This document shows positions 1-9,950 of a DNA stretch of 64,000 nt, in pieces. The notes beneath the pieces are model-generated. The model ran no database searches and was not told the DNA's origin. It saw nothing but the letters and a program-made list of their open reading frames with translations. A program made the translations under genes and the position numbers. Position 1 is the first letter of the stretch. The number at the start of each line of letters is the position of its first letter. The stretch spans positions 15,506,187 to 15,570,186 of the forward strand of contig OZ020525.1 of NCBI GenBank assembly GCA_963971425.1. Reading direction: 5' to 3'. Source of the DNA: Bryoerythrophyllum caledonicum (Eukaryota; Streptophyta; Bryopsida; Pottiales; Pottiaceae).

Positions 1-1400
1 ATTTTTGAAATAATTATCTAGTAATTTCATAGTTACCTTTTAGTGATTACATAGTGAATTAGAAAGTTATTTCGAAGTCAATTTATTAGTTATAAAATAC
101 CTATATACAAGGATATATATTGCATATATAATATGCGCCCCAAAAAACCATGTACACATAATGATTAGTTTACAAGTGCAATAGTAAATAAATAATGATA
201 TATTGTCCTCTTCAAGAAAATGCTCCAAAGTCCAAGTTAGAACATAGTACTGAAAGCCCTACCAATGCCAAAAATACATGCCTGATAAAAAACCAACCTT
301 CTGTCACGGGACATGGCGTCGAGGGCCTCTGCGCATCGTAGTGTTTAAGCGTAGATTAGTTTGTTTTTAATCTACGGGGTTTAGGGACGTACGGTGGCGC
401 ACCTCATTCATTTGGGGATGATTTCCATCCACTTAGGGTTGTGTATGTGTGCATAACGCTGCACACGTCTTTGACTTGACGTCATTATCAAGTCAAGTTT
501 TGTGAATGAGTTAGAGACTGTTTAGTGATTACCTTTGCTTGGAAGTGATTGTTTGTCATTAGTAAAGGCTTTACATTCCCTTATACTATTTGCACTTGTT
601 GATTCTTCCGGTATAGAGTGCGAGACGCTTGACTACTCTTGTGATTTACTAGTCATTCACTTGACAAAGACCCTTCCACGTTCCACTCTTTAGATCTAGA
701 ATTTGGGCTCGGGTGATTTTGGAAAAAAATTGGGTGCATAAATTGATATTGCAGAGCGCGTCAAGGTGGAGCCAGCGCAACAAACGGCGCCCAAATCAAA
801 CAATTTTTTAGCAAGATGTAAGCGGTGGAAGAATTGAAAGAAGAAAAACAACTGCTGGACTTGATTTTGCAAATTTTCATCTATTGTGCGGATATCATCC
901 GCAGTCAATTTTCATCATTTATTTGCAAATTCATTTAATGTGGGAAATTTTCATCCACTGTGGGTGAAACTATAATTTGGGCGGAATTCACTTAAATGTG
1001 AGTTGATATCTCCTAATTTTTTAAATTTTTTTTGGAATTATGACTTTGGACTTAAGCTTTCCATAGGGATTTCTATCTAAAGGGTACCAAAAAATTTAGT
1101 GGAAATTTTTTTTACAAAACCACATTTTTGTGGATTGTTAAAAAAAAATTACGGTTTAAACTTTGGAGGTATGTAACTAGGGCAATTTAACTTGATTTTG
1201 AGTGAAATTTGCTCTTGTATTTAAGGTATATCACCGTTAGTCCAAATTTGATATTGGATTGGTGTTAAGCACGTTTGTTACCCAATGTATGATTTTTATT
1301 GGAGGGACTTGTGTTTGTGACACCGCGATTGCATTAGCTCGCTACCACCTTAGTTTTAGACTTTGAGAAAGATACATTTGGGTGTTTCCCTTGTGTTACC
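1..1400. other. AT-rich intergenic DNA, possible old LTR
   Basis: No convincing gene is visible. From about 302 the sequence begins TGTCACGGGACA and is relatively GC-rich, which looks like the start of an LTR. Gag remnants in the same orientation follow at 1.8-3.1 kb. I could not find a second copy of this putative LTR in the window, so its limits are unknown. The remainder is AT-rich with short homopolymers. Confidence 0.3.
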
Positions 1401-1785
1401 GTAGGATTTTGCAACTAATGACCATCCAGTACAGGCGTATGCCAGTGGCTCAGATCATTTTCATTTACCACATTATGTTGTTGGAAGAGAGGATCTGGAT
1501 TTGATTTCTGGATTCTTGTGCAGTACCTCTCCCATGTTGCGGGCTTGTTGTTGGTATATTCTGGTGGCCCCATTTTTTCTTGTCCCAGATTGTGATAGCA
1601 TACTGTAGGGGTGAAGTCGGGTTGATGGCCGGCAAATCTTTCTATGTTGAGGGTTGTGGTTGGACATGTGTTAGCATGAGGTGATGACCGGTGAACCACA
1701 ATGATTGGTGGTTTAGCAGGTGCAGTTTGACCATTCGTACTCTTTCCCTTTAGATTGTACCCGTAGGTAGATCATGAGATGATTT

Positions 1786-3829
1786 TTGTTTATGATGAGT
1801 ACCCGGATTTGGTATTACCGCTCTCCCTCGCTAGACTACCTGGAGAGTGCTTCCACCGCAAACTTTGGGCCAGGATCGGATAACAACGAGGTTTTTGAGC
1901 ATGTTTCGGAGTTGGATACCGACCATAGGCTTCGGGTCCGGGGCGTATGCACATTTGACAACATGGAGGACAATACCGTCATAACGTACGCAATCAATTT
2001 TCAGGACGGCCTTAGGGCATCTCGTTTCCGGATTGGTGGCTCCAATTGTAGACTTAGATGAAAGAGAAGCGCCTACGGAAGGCATTGTTTAAGGATTGGC
2101 ACGCGTTCAAATTATTTCCCTAGCATTTAGAGCTGGAGGTTTTTCAAACATACAGGTGGTAGATCATGCAATATAGGGTAGAGTTGTGCTTCGTTGAGGA
2201 GTAATGGCACGAGCGTATGGAGTTGGCGATTGCGCTAAAGAAGAGTCCGGTTGTCCAACTCTTGACTTCCATCAAGGAGCCTAAGGTGGAAAAGAGTTTA
2301 CCCGGTGAGGACTCTAAGGGCAAGGGTGTTGCCATTGTGTGCAAACGAGCTGGCATGGGGGCCATGTCTCATTTGGTCATAGCCACACGTGTGGCATTGG
2401 TGGCCGTTGACAATTTTCCAGCCTTTGATCTACTAGCGCAGTGCATGGCACATTTGGAGGTGGAGTATGAGGATTCAGACGTGATTAGATGCAACGCATC
2501 TAGGATTTCCGTCAAGAGAAGGAAGATACCAGACGTACTATGTATATTTGGTTGGCACGGTTGTCAGTAGAGGCCGGTGATGTATTCACGGAGCGTCAGC
2601 TAGTGAAGATCTTCATCTCAAAGCTAGATTAGCAGATGTTGGAGTTGACTGTTCCGCATCTTCTTTTCCAGTATCACATAAACGCCACTTTGGCACAGGC
2701 GTTCGCCGAGGTGGAAGCGCTCGATTGAACATTGGGCTTGAACGAGGCTACAAATTTGGTCACGTCACTTTTAGAGGCTCCCAAGCCCATGAAGCTAGCT
2801 TCAACTATCAATAGCTTGGCAAATGCACAACATGAAAAGGTTGTGCATTATTGGGCTTTAGAGAGGCCGTGCATTTCCAGGGGGACTCCAATTGCTCCAA
2901 AAAGAAGGGGGCAGGGGCGGAGAAGGCCAAGTCCAAGACTGAGGCATCTAAGCTTGCAGAAAATGATGGGGATAGACAGAAGAAGACCGTGACATGTTTC
3001 CACTGCGGCAATACTGGCCATAGTGATGAGATTTGTTTTGCTCTCCCTCGGAGAAGCGCCCAAGATCTTCTGCTGTTGGTTTTGATGTCGTGAAGGCACT
3101 TTGAGCCAAATTGGCGGAGCTCAAGAAGTATATAAGTGTGATGGCCTCTTTGGGATAAGTGACTATCACATTGCCTCCAGTGAGGGATCAAGGCTCGTCT
3201 TCAGTCCTAGATTGCTACTTGTATGGCGCTTCAAGGGAGGTGGTGGCAGTAGTTGCTACTTGTGCTCAGACTACCGCATAGGTGGTGGCACTTCTCCCAC
3301 CGTGTTGGATAATAGTAGCCGGAGCTTTTTTTTTTGTTTCATGGTTTTAGCTAGAGTGCCAACACAATTTTTTGGAGACCACAAATGTGGCAACACAAAG
3401 TTTCTCCTAAAACCACACAAAGCCAAATATTCTTCATAAATACTTTTTTCAGAGAATCCATCTCCATAAACATAGATTTGTACATCTTTTTTGGATGGAG
3501 TCTCTATTGTTCACTAGTAGCAATACGTCGATATAAAAACGGCCATCAATGTAATTTTGGTGATCTAAAATCATAATTTTTCCACTTTCCGGGAATATTC
3601 TTTTCTTGGAAACAAATTTGTCATTTACCTCCAAATCGCCAAAAAGAAGTCCTAGTAGTGGTTGTCCACACTACACGAGTTTGCCAGACTATATTGGCCC
3701 GTCCAAGATGCCTCTATCTTTCAGCAACGTGGCTGCAACCACTTCTACTGCAGCTCCTACTCCAATTTTGGTCCCACCAATTTCTTCTAATCGTTGAGGT
3801 GCCGCACACACTTTGGCGTATGAGGTGTT
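1786..3829 (+). pseudogene. Decayed gag region of an old Ty3/gypsy-like element
   Basis: Several short open stretches in different frames together look like a retrotransposon gag. The stretch at about 2217-2570 is followed in another frame by a gag-like segment (residues FTERQLVKIF near 2590-2625). A CCHC zinc knuckle with spacing C-X2-C-X4-H-X4-C (core CFHCGNTGH) lies at about 2995-3040. Frameshifts and stops break it into at least four pieces, so it cannot be functional. The frame that passes 3606-3829 is cut by the insertion at 3830 and resumes in the same frame at 25341, where protease-like sequence follows. Gag-like identity rests mainly on the zinc knuckle; the part before 2217 is unrecognised. 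Confidence 0.6.
3825..3829. repeat. Target-site duplication GTGTT, left copy
   Basis: GTGTT directly precedes the TGTGGGAG end of the middle element. The same five bases follow its other end. Confidence 0.75.
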
Positions 3830-4030
3830 TGTGGGAGTCTAAAACTCCCACTTGGTCGCTTCTACCAAAAAAATTAGTTAAAATAGAATTTTTAATATTA
3901 GTTAACTAGAAAAGTAGTTAGTATTGAGTGAAATTAGATTAATAGCGAATAAAGAAAATAGGAAAATGCTTAAGTAGTTAATTAGGTTTATGTGGTGATA
4001 AAACCGGGTCTTAAAATTACTAATTTAAGT

Positions 4031-4376
4031 CCCGGGAAACAATATCAGAAGAGCCCCGGGAGATATCCCGGGACGTAAGTCTAAAATCACCACTTAAATC
4101 TAAATTAACTGGTTAAGTTTAGAAGGTAGTTAGAAGTAGTCGAGTTCTAGATACTAATTCTTGTTTGAATTAGTAGTAGTGGTAGAGAAAAGAAAAGAAA
4201 AGACAAAAAAAAAAAGATTTTTTTTTTAAAAAAAAAAAAAATTAAAAAAAATTAAAAAAAATACATACCCGGGTATCAACCCGGGTATGAACTAGCCCGG
4301 GTACCAACCCGGATATGGGCGGATACCCGGGTGCCCGGGTATCACCCGGGCAGCAGCCCGGGTATCTCTAGCAGTC
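4031..4376. repeat. Cluster of CCCGGG palindromes
   Basis: About ten CCCGGG hexamers occur in roughly 340 bp, most spaced 10-25 bp apart and flanked by TAT or TACC. An A/T-homopolymer tract of about 70 bp splits the cluster. It lies in the left part of the middle LTR-type element. Function is unknown; it could fold into alternative stem-loops or be dense in CpG/CHG methylation sites. Confidence 0.75.
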
Positions 4377-4379
4377 AAG

Positions 4380-4600
4380 GCCGACCCCCTCTCCCCGAAA
4401 TTTCCCGCTTCTCCAGAAGTTCTTTTCCCCCTCCAGAACTCTTCTCTCTCCCCCTCCTTCTCTATAATCTTTCTCCCCCTCCTTCTCTATAATCTTCCCC
4501 CCCCCCTCAAATTTTTTCTTCTATCTCCCTATCTAGTTCTCTCTCTCTCTCCCTATCTAGTTCTCTCTCTCTCTCATAGGTTCTCCCTCTCTCTCTATTT
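4380..4600. repeat. CT-rich tract with duplicated blocks
   Basis: A nearly pure pyrimidine tract on the plus strand. TTCTCCCCCTCCTTCTCTAT is repeated directly, and CCCTATCTAGTTCTCTCTCT is repeated directly just after. Such tracts are common around plant transcription starts and in LTR leaders; that role is inferred here. Confidence 0.6.
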
Positions 4601-5559
4601 AGTCTTTGTTTGGAGTTGGGGTTTGAAGAAGTAGTTGAAGAAGTGAAAAGAAGATGTAACTAGGGTTTTAAGAAGAGGAGGTTTGGAGGAAGAGGTGCGC
4701 GAGCTAGGGTTTGGTAGATATTTCTAGGGTTTGTGGAAGTGGAGGAGATTTGTGGCCGAAACGAGAAGATAAAAGAGACAAAGGAAGGAGATTGCGGGTG
4801 CAACGACAAAGGTCATTCTTGCCCATGTTGGGTTTCTTTTGTTTGTGAGAATTTCTTGTTTGTGAGTCTTTTCCCCTCTTGTCTACCGGGGTGACTCCCC
4901 AGTAACATCCTCCCCGGTCTAGAGAAAAAGTTCCTCGGGGGACTTCATCTAGACCTTATTGTGTTATTTACGTGTATAGTTGTTGTCGATTGTCATAGCC
5001 TTGTGGCAAGTTGTTATTTTGAGTTGTCTCTATCCTCCTATCATTCTAGGTCTTGTCCACAATTCCCATATTTTTCCCGGTCTTCCCGGTCAACCGGGAA
5101 GAACCTCTTTCTAAGTCCTTGTCTCCAAAGTCCTCTTCTAGTTACGATTATATGTAACCTTGTGTTGTTAGTATGCTGCTAGATGTGAGAGACACCTATA
5201 TCCACATATTAGCAAAGTGTTCCAGAGTTGTTTACCGGCTGACCGGTAGACTTATGTTTCCGGGCCGGACCGGAGTTTGTGACAAGTTAATAGGGAGATT
5301 GGTGGAAGTACAGGCATTTTGAAGATTTTGTCCACCCGGGATAACATGGCTCTCCGGTGAGTCGGGTGGATTCCCCATCCTCCAAGGAGTGACGCTTGAA
5401 GGTCTATTGAGAAAAAGAAGCCTCCCGGTAATTTCTACCGGGAAGGAACTGATAGACCTTCCTTCCTCAACCCCGGAGTCCTTGGTGGAGTCCTCTGTTG
5501 CTATACTAATCGAGCTTAAAGAGACTCTGCATGTATCTATAGATACACCCAACCTTCCG

Positions 5560-5680
5560 GTGGATACCGCCACTCCACCGATAGACCTTCCGGTGGATAT
5601 TCCCAATCCACCGGTAGACCTCCCGGTGGATATTCCCAACCCACCGGTAGACCTCCCGGTTGAGACATCCGACCTCCCGG
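5560..5680. repeat. 33-bp minisatellite
   Basis: About three imperfect copies of a 33-bp unit built around GACCTCCCGGTGGATATTCC. Because 33 is a multiple of three, both strands stay open and encode a proline/valine/aspartate repeat. This explains the open frames here without a gene. The inner gypsy array inserted at its right edge. Confidence 0.7.
5677..5680. repeat. Target-site duplication CCGG, left copy (gypsy array)
   Basis: CCGG precedes the TGTCC end of the first LTR and is repeated at 23182-23185 after the last LTR. Only four bases match, and the area is rich in CCGG, so chance agreement is possible. Confidence 0.5.
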
Positions 5681-7441
5681 TGTCCTGATGGAAATTCTTC
5701 CATCATGTACATACAAGTATTAGTCTTTATATGTGTGGATTTTAATAAGTAAGGAGTTGGGGTAAAAGGGGTTGGTCGTGGTAAGAACCACGGTTTGAGG
5801 ATTTGGGCAGGTGTTAGCATTTAGGTGCTGCACCGTTCTTGTCACTGCTCAGGGGGGTAGGTAGCGGGTTGACTGGTATTTTTCCTGCCTCACTAGCGAG
5901 CCAAGCCGTGGGCCGCCGAACCACTCGACGGGCTCGATTGGATTCGAACCCGGACCGGCGGCAGCCACTGACCACGACATTTCCAGCCAACCAAGTCCAC
6001 GACTTGGCGATCAGGTTGTGCGAATCAACACCTTTATACGTCCGTACCATAAGCTATCTTACGATAAGTTTTTTTTTTTTTTTTTATTTAGTTATTTTAT
6101 TTATTTTACTTATCTTGTTGGTTGGAAGGTCTAAGTTTTTAGTCTTCCAATAAATAAAAGACTAGGGGATTTTATGTGGTTGAAAGTGGAAAGGATAAGA
6201 AAGTAATGAAGTACCTTGTGGGGTACTTTGGGTAGGGTGACATGGGCTGGAGTGCCCACGTCCACTTGAGGTGGAAAAGTTGGAAAAGAGATTCCTTAGA
6301 GTGTGTGTGTGTGTGTGTGTGTGCGGGAGAGAGAGCAAGGGTTTGGAGAGAACTTTGACTGTATGTAGCTCGGCGAATTTTATTTGCATGGAATTGAAAA
6401 TTTGAGGGTTTGTTCTTTGTCTTTAGAGATTTCTATATTCGTTTTAAAAATTGAATTCGGAGTTATGTAGCAAAAGTTATGAAGGTTTGTTTTTCTGTGA
6501 AAACCCGAGGCCATCCATTGAGAGGCAGAGGTTTGACAAGCTATAAATTTTGATGTAGTTCTTAGTTTTCTTTGAGATTTAGAGGGTGTATGCGTCTCTA
6601 TCTTAGCTTTCTAGAAAGATATCACAATTGAAATTCAGAGTTGTGAGCAAGAAGTTATAGAAATCTGAATGAATAGGGGTAGGCAGAACTTTGATTGTCC
6701 ATAACTTTCGGACAGTAGTTTAGATTGACTTGAAATTTGGAGGAGTCTTAGTTGTCTAGATTAGCTTGCAGAGAGCTATTACACTTAGTATTTGAAGTTT
6801 TGAGTCATCTGTGTCACTTGTTTGAAGGTTACAGCCTTGGTGAAACTTTTCCATTGTGTTTTTGAACACTTCTTTTGAGTTTCTTAGTGTTTTTGAACAC
6901 TTGAAGACTTTGGAGTTGAAGGATGGAGGAATTGAAGACTTGAGGATTGACTTGAAGAGAAGAGAAGATGGAGACAAGTGTGTTGTGGCTTGTGGTCCGA
7001 TTTCTTTTTTTGTGATTCCAAGCCAGCTTTGGAGGCTAGTTGTATTTCAATTCTGTTCTTGTAAACTCTGTTGCGGCGAAGTGGGGTTAATTGCCCACAC
7101 GGTCGTGTTTATGTCGTTCCCACCGGTGAGGCACGTTTGCTGGTCACCGTGGGTTTGAATTTTAGGAGCCAATCTTTCGGACGGTTTCAGCTTGTGGTCT
7201 GGCCGTCCCGTTTTACCCGTCCGAGGCCGTGGTTTCTTATCACCCACCTTTACCCTTAACCCTTTAGAGCCACCACAGGATAGGCCAACGGGGAGGAGTT
7301 TGAAGACTGAAGACTGAAGACTGAAGACTAGAGACCGAAGACCTGAAGATTTGAAGATACGATTGGTTTCCCGAGCAAACAATCTCCAGTCGCAGCCAGA
7401 TTCCCTGCGAATTCTCAAGGCGCTCCCCTCTCAACACGACA
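5681..7441 (+). repeat. Gypsy LTR 1 (5' LTR)
   Basis: A 1761-bp LTR starting TGTCCTGATGG and ending CACGACA. A short inverted repeat near its start (TGATGGAA...TTCCATCA) is seen in all three LTRs. It contains a poly-T run near 6070, a (TG)n run near 6302-6322, and near 7300 four direct copies of GAAGACT. A putative primer-binding site (TGGTGCTTCCAC) lies two bases after the end, at 7444. Confidence 0.92.
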
Positions 7442-7490
7442 TTTGGTGCTTCCACTGAGAGAGCTTTGAGGCGACTGGTGTGATTTTGCT

Positions 7491-8411
7491 ATGGGAGACT
7501 CTGAAGGAGCTGCTGGTGGTGGTGGGAGACGCACCGGTGGAGTTCAATTTCCCATGGAGGATATTGTAGGGGCATTGGGCCTGTTTATGGAACAACATAG
7601 AGCGAACCAAGGTGGTCAAGGTGCCACGAAGGCTCTGAAGGCTGTTGTTTCCAAGATTGGAAGGTTCAACGGCAAGAATATCTCCAAGTTCTTGCGAACC
7701 TATGTTTGCGAGATGGAGGTGCATCAAGTTGAAGACAATCAAATGATGCGGACTTTTGACATGGCGGTTGTACCTGAGATTCGTGACCGGGTGCAAGAGA
7801 TTCGCGAGTTGGTCACCTCGTGGGCGGAGTTTGCTGAACGATTGCGGGATGAGTATTTCGATGAAGATTTAGAGAGAATGACAAAGAGATCTTTTCTTGA
7901 GTGGGTGGAGCAACGGCCAGGGAACTCTATGGGTCCCAACGAGCTCTTGAGAGACTTCGAGAAGAAGTTTATCCAATTACCTTTGGTAGAGAGGCGCCTT
8001 CTTGAGTCCAGGAAGGCAGAGTTTTTTCTCCAAGCAACAGATGTTGCATTGGAGGACAGACTTCTTCTACTCCTAGGAGACCGGACCACAGAAGGTGGCT
8101 TTACCAATGACTGGAGGAGGGTTGAAGAGACCGTGATTCTTTTGGCCAAACAACAACGCGTGAGGTCAAGAGGAGTCGAAGGGAGATTTGATGCTGAGCC
8201 TATTCAAAAACCAAAGTCTTTGAAGGTGTCTTTTGCTCCAGCACCATCGATAAACCCGGGATCTACCTCGAAGACCACCAAGACCACCGAAGGAAATGCT
8301 CTCGAAGAACTTATTAAGGGTTTTCGAGAGTTGAGGGTGGAATTTACTGAGTTGAAGAAGGCTAGGGGAGCTTCTTCTTCCCAACCATCCGAAGGTGCGA
8401 GAAAATATTAA
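7491..8411 (+). CDS. gag: Gypsy copy 1 gag protein
   Basis: A 306-residue gag-like protein that would form the particle packaging the element's RNA. A Gly-rich start is followed by an alpha-helical, charged capsid-type region at about residues 40-230 and a polar Ser/Thr tail. The ATG lies about 50 bp after the LTR. The frame ends in TAA (8409-8411), directly followed in the same frame by a zinc-knuckle-like motif (C-X2-C-X5-H-X4-C, 8418-8462). The stop therefore falls inside what should be gag, just before the nucleocapsid. Copy 2 has the same stop. It could be a nonsense mutation or a read-through site; the sequence does not decide. Confidence 0.85.
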   Translation: MGDSEGAAGGGGRRTGGVQFPMEDIVGALGLFMEQHRANQGGQGATKALKAVVSKIGRFNGKNISKFLRTYVCEMEVHQVEDNQMMRTFDMAVVPEIRDRVQEIRELVTSWAEFAERLRDEYFDEDLERMTKRSFLEWVEQRPGNSMGPNELLRDFEKKFIQLPLVERRLLESRKAEFFLQATDVALEDRLLLLLGDRTTEGGFTNDWRRVEETVILLAKQQRVRSRGVEGRFDAEPIQKPKSLKVSFAPAPSINPGSTSKTTKTTEGNALEELIKGFRELRVEFTELKKARGASSSQPSEGARKY

Positions 8412-9950
8412 AGGAGGTGTGTTTGGTGTGATGAGGAGACTGAGCACAATCTCAGAAGCTGTGAATCGTATGAAGAAGCACTCAAGAATGTTCATGTCTA
8501 CTACAAAGATGGGAAGATTCACGATGCCTCAACAAACTCTCCATTGGGGACCAATTTTGGAAGAGGAGGAATGAGGAAGCTCATGGAAGAGAAGATGGCA
8601 AGATCCAGCTACGTACAAGTGCATGAAGCTGATACTTACCACATTCAAGTCGAGCACCATTCAGATAAAGTTTTATCTGTTCAAACTCAAATATTAATGA
8701 AGAGAGGAGCTCAAGCCATCAGAAATGCAACTGGATGGGAAGATCCAGTTGATGCAAATAGCATCAGGGCATTTATGTATGAAGAAAAGGACAATGATGA
8801 GCTCCGCGAGGCCTCTGTTGAAGAAAAACGTGTAAGACTTGATGCTGATGATGGTGTTGAGCTAGAAGCAAAGAGAAGATCTCCAGTGCAGAATGAGCCT
8901 GCAAAGGAGATGAGAAAGAGGGTTCCTACACGTTCAAAGCCGACGGACCCTAATAGTGTACGCCCTAGTGATGCACCGTTACCAAAGGAATGGTGGGAGA
9001 AGAATAAAGAGAAAGAGAAGGATGGACCAAGCAGACAATCCAATGATAGCAAAAGAGGAGAAGAGAAAGGAGACTCTACCAAGGTCAAGGGAAAAATGCC
9101 TGCTTACAAGCTCCAGTCAGACATTGAGACCTCTATTGACCTGAAAGGGGTATTGGAGGAAAGGATCTTGAATGCCAAGATTGAATTTACATTGAGAGAA
9201 GCACTTGGCATAGCCAAGAAAGATTTCCATGAGTTAATCATTGACATTATCAAGAAGAAGAGACAGATGACAGCTGAGGCTGTGATGGTCAGAGCTTTAG
9301 ATACTCACATGACCGAAGATGAAGAGACAGAGATTGGCGAGGTATTTGCTATGATGGGTGAGCCAATAGCTCAAGAAGAAGAAGTTTCACAGGAGGAAGC
9401 ACGAACCTTTCAATTCTCTTATGATCTTCCCAACATGAAAGAAAATGAAGAAAAGATTGAGTTCGATCTACCATTTTGGGCTAGGGCCACCACTGAAACG
9501 AAGATAAAACTCGGAGGGATTGATGACCATGTTTTAGCCCTTGTTGATCATGGTTCAGAGATTAACATAATATCTCGAAATGTCTATGAGAAGGGCAAAT
9601 GGCCAATCGACACGGACCATGGCTGGGTCATGAGAGCAGCTAATAGTGGACGGACTCAGTTGCATGGTGCTTGCCCTGCAGTACTCACGAAGATTGGAGA
9701 TGTAGAGGTTGAACAAAATTTCTTTGTTCAAAATATTAGCGCCTATCCGATAATTCTGGGTCAACCATTTATCACCGCTTCACGAATGGAGACCAAAGTG
9801 TTGGATGACGGGTCTCATTATGCCCGTATCCGAAGTGTTGATGGAAAGAGGTCAGTGCAGTTCTTAACGGTGAGGCCTGACAATGAGAGGCATCGACTTC
9901 AACTCAGAGAAATCCCTCTACCAACTTCTTCGAACTTCTCGGATTTCTAG
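8412..9950 (+). CDS. Gypsy copy 1 zinc knuckle, linker and aspartic protease
   Basis: This open frame continues in the gag frame after the TAA at 8409-8411. No ATG lies at its head, so translation would need read-through or an internal start. It begins with the zinc-knuckle-like motif, continues through a long charged, probably disordered linker (about 8800-9150), and ends with a retropepsin-like domain. The presumed active-site triad reads Asp-His-Gly within LVDHGSEINIIS at 9543-9578, where most retropepsins have Asp-Ser/Thr-Gly. A downstream ILGQPF segment fits the C-terminal part of such proteases. The frame stops at 9948-9950, overlapping the next frame. Confidence 0.75.
   Translation, partial: RRCVWCDEETEHNLRSCESYEEALKNVHVYYKDGKIHDASTNSPLGTNFGRGGMRKLMEEKMARSSYVQVHEADTYHIQVEHHSDKVLSVQTQILMKRGAQAIRNATGWEDPVDANSIRAFMYEEKDNDELREASVEEKRVRLDADDGVELEAKRRSPVQNEPAKEMRKRVPTRSKPTDPNSVRPSDAPLPKEWWEKNKEKEKDGPSRQSNDSKRGEEKGDSTKVKGKMPAYKLQSDIETSIDLKGVLEERILNAKIEFTLREALGIAKKDFHELIIDIIKKKRQMTAEAVMVRALDTHMTEDEETEIGEVFAMMGEPIAQEEEVSQEEARTFQFSYDLPNMKENEEKIEFDLPFWARATTETKIKLGGIDDHVLALVDHGSEINIISRNVYEKGKWPIDTDHGWVMRAANSGRTQLHGACPAVLTKIGDVEVEQNFFVQNISAYPIILGQPFITASRMETKVLDDGSHYARIRSVDGKRSVQFLTVRPDNERHRLQLREIPLPTSSNFSDF

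Noticed and set aside
5939..5955. tRNA gene in the LTR
   Set aside because: Only a B-box-like match is present. The acceptor, D and T stems do not pair.
7047..7418. Open frames on both strands inside the LTR (for example 123 codons on the minus strand)
   Set aside because: They recur in all LTRs only because the LTR is repeated. There is no recognisable domain, and LTR 3 breaks the frame.
8711..9088. Ser-rich 125-codon frame on the minus strand
   Set aside because: It is antisense to the charged linker of the gypsy protease frame; the composition is a mirror of Lys/Glu-rich codons.
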